Positions 5,831-6,819 of a stretch of 6,819 nucleotides of DNA are shown here, one piece after another. The stretch covers positions 1 to 6,819 of the forward strand of contig JBKGZW010000148.1 of NCBI GenBank assembly GCA_046543225.1. The letters are read 5' to 3'. Under the pieces are notes generated by a model. It did not search any database, was not told where the DNA came from, and was given only the letters and a program-made list of their open reading frames with translations. The position numbers and the translations under genes were made by a program. Each line of letters starts with the position of its first letter. Positions within the stretch are counted from its first letter, which is position 1. This DNA comes from SKKL01 sp046543225. Its GTDB lineage: Bacteria > Actinomycetota > Acidimicrobiia > Acidimicrobiales > SKKL01.

Positions 5831-6651
5831 CCCATCCCCGGGGATCGAACATCGGCGAACATGGCCTCATCGAAACTGGTCTCGATGAGGCGACCCTCAG
5901 CGCGTGGGGTGAGGTCGACCTACTCGCCCCGGCCTCGAGCGGAACGAGGAACACCGTCTGGTTCGCGCTGCTCAACGGCGCACGCTGTGTGATCCGTCGT
6001 TCCACCAGGAGCGATGCAGCGCTCAACTGGGAGCTCGACACGATCGACGCTGTCCGGGCCGCAGGCCTCGGCGCGCCAAAGGTGGTTCCGGCCATTGACG
6101 GTCGGCGCAGCCTGTCGAAGATCGTCGTCCAGGACCACATCGACGGCTCCCCGCCCACGACGACCGAGGACTGGCACGCCGTACGCCGCTACCTCACCGA
6201 GCTCCACTCCCGCGTCCGTCCCCAACGCCAGCGCCCCGGGTTCGCATCGGCGATCGACCTGATCGAGCTCGAACGAGGGGGCGACGTCGACCTCACGTGG
6301 ATGCCCGAAGGAGCCGTGGAGCGCTGCCGCGCTGCGTGGACACGACTCGACGGTTGGGCCACCGCGCTCATCCACGGTGACCCCAGCCGCCACAACATCC
6401 TCATCACCGACCACGGGGTGGTGCTCATCGACTGGGACGAGGCCCGCGTCGATGTGCCTCTTTTCGACCTGGCCGCCCTTCCCCACGAGGTGTCCCCACT
6501 CGATGACACGGAACGGTGGATCGCCTCCCAAGCGGCCAGCGCATGGGAGGCCGCAGTCAGCTGGCACCTCGAACCTTCGTACGCCCAGCGGCGCCTCGAC
6601 GAGGTCACACGGGGCGGACCGCGGCACGAGTCGGTACCGGTCAGTCGGTGA
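5827..6651 (+). CDS. APH-family phosphotransferase (protein-kinase-like fold)
   Basis: A 274-residue kinase of the aminoglycoside phosphotransferase (APH/ChoK-like) superfamily. The N-lobe has a nucleotide-loop-like SSGTRNTVW (37-45) and CVIRRS (54-59), where Arg stands near the usual lysine; Glu69 may be the helix-C partner. The C-lobe has the Brenner motif H183-G-D185-PSRH-N190 (catalytic Asp185, metal-binding Asn190) and LIDWDEA, whose D202 is the second metal ligand equivalent to DFG. The substrate is not identifiable: the family includes antibiotic, choline, homoserine and other small-molecule kinases, and resistance should not be assumed. Start GTG 5827 overlaps the SET stop in GTGA, pointing to coupled expression. 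A longer frame from 5677 merely shadows the SET gene. The lack of an invariant lysine at the obvious place is worth noting but may be alignment uncertainty. It converges with the MFS gene. Confidence -1.
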   Translation: MTHPRGSNIGEHGLIETGLDEATLSAWGEVDLLAPASSGTRNTVWFALLNGARCVIRRSTRSDAALNWELDTIDAVRAAGLGAPKVVPAIDGRRSLSKIVVQDHIDGSPPTTTEDWHAVRRYLTELHSRVRPQRQRPGFASAIDLIELERGGDVDLTWMPEGAVERCRAAWTRLDGWATALIHGDPSRHNILITDHGVVLIDWDEARVDVPLFDLAALPHEVSPLDDTERWIASQAASAWEAAVSWHLEPSYAQRRLDEVTRGGPRHESVPVSR

Positions 6652-6819
6652 AGACCGGGGTCGGGTGACGGCGCTCGATCGCTGGGCGCAGGATGAAGTA
6701 CGAGCCCATCGCGGCAGCGGTGACCGAGCCCATGATCACGAACATGTTCTGCAGGCCGATGGCGTCGGCGACGACGCCCAGCGGCAGGGCCATGAGCCCG
6801 AACCCCGAGAAGCTGAGCA
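6641..6819 (-). CDS. MFS transporter, C-terminal end only
   Basis: The minus strand is open from the right edge to a TGA at 6641-6643, giving 58 residues. The sequence GFGLMALPLGVVADAIG, then NMFVIMGSVTAAAMGSYFILR, forms the last two transmembrane helices of a 12-helix major-facilitator protein, followed by a short charged tail RPAIERRHPTPVFTD. The GVVADAIG segment resembles the G-x-x-x-D-x-x-G loop signature common in this superfamily. Substrate and direction of transport cannot be told from this piece. Most of the gene lies beyond the window. Its 3' end overlaps the APH 3' end by 11 bases, tail to tail. Confidence -1.
   Translation of the reverse strand, partial: LSFSGFGLMALPLGVVADAIGLQNMFVIMGSVTAAAMGSYFILRPAIERRHPTPVFTD

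Noticed and set aside
1..6819. tRNA, rRNA, CRISPR arrays, insertion sequences
   Set aside because: No cloverleaf, regularly spaced repeats, transposase motifs or terminal inverted repeats were seen by reading both strands.

Overview
The window is GC-rich, with coding third positions mostly G or C, frequent GTG starts, several gene starts without a convincing ribosome-binding site, and tight gene spacing. This points to a high-GC actinobacterium. An environmental Acidimicrobiia-like lineage would fit, but that is an impression from style and gene types, not a phylogenetic result.

Left part (2-2333, + strand): the 3' end of an NDP-forming acyl-CoA synthetase alpha-type gene is followed after one base by a secreted or membrane-anchored D-alanyl-D-alanine carboxypeptidase of the PBP4/DacB (peptidase S13) family. 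All three penicillin-binding motifs are present. A GC-rich hairpin at 2371-2400 may end this unit.

Middle part (2407-4967): a Nudix hydrolase, then about 620 bases without a convincing gene. That gap holds two coding-like scraps on opposite strands. It is followed by a small P-loop kinase (+). The kinase converges on a minus-strand pair: a VOC/glyoxalase-fold protein followed 8-11 bases later by a HAD-like phosphatase resembling the HAD_SAK_2 family.

Right part (4956-6819): a short divergent promoter region separates the VOC gene from a decayed alpha/beta-hydrolase fragment. Next come a small SET-domain protein with a post-SET zinc motif and an APH-type phosphotransferase whose start overlaps the SET stop by 4 bases (GTGA). 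The tail of a minus-strand MFS transporter converges with, and overlaps, the APH gene at the right edge.

The left part looks like ordinary metabolism and cell-wall maintenance. The stretch from about 2.4 to 6.6 kb looks like an accessory region: small unrelated enzymes (Nudix, kinase, phosphatase, VOC, SET, APH) with gene debris between them. The most interesting items are the compact SET-kinase pair and a recurring arrangement in which a TANNNT -10-like box sits 6-7 bases before a GTG start, suggesting leaderless transcripts. No known mobile element, CRISPR array, tRNA or rRNA was seen.
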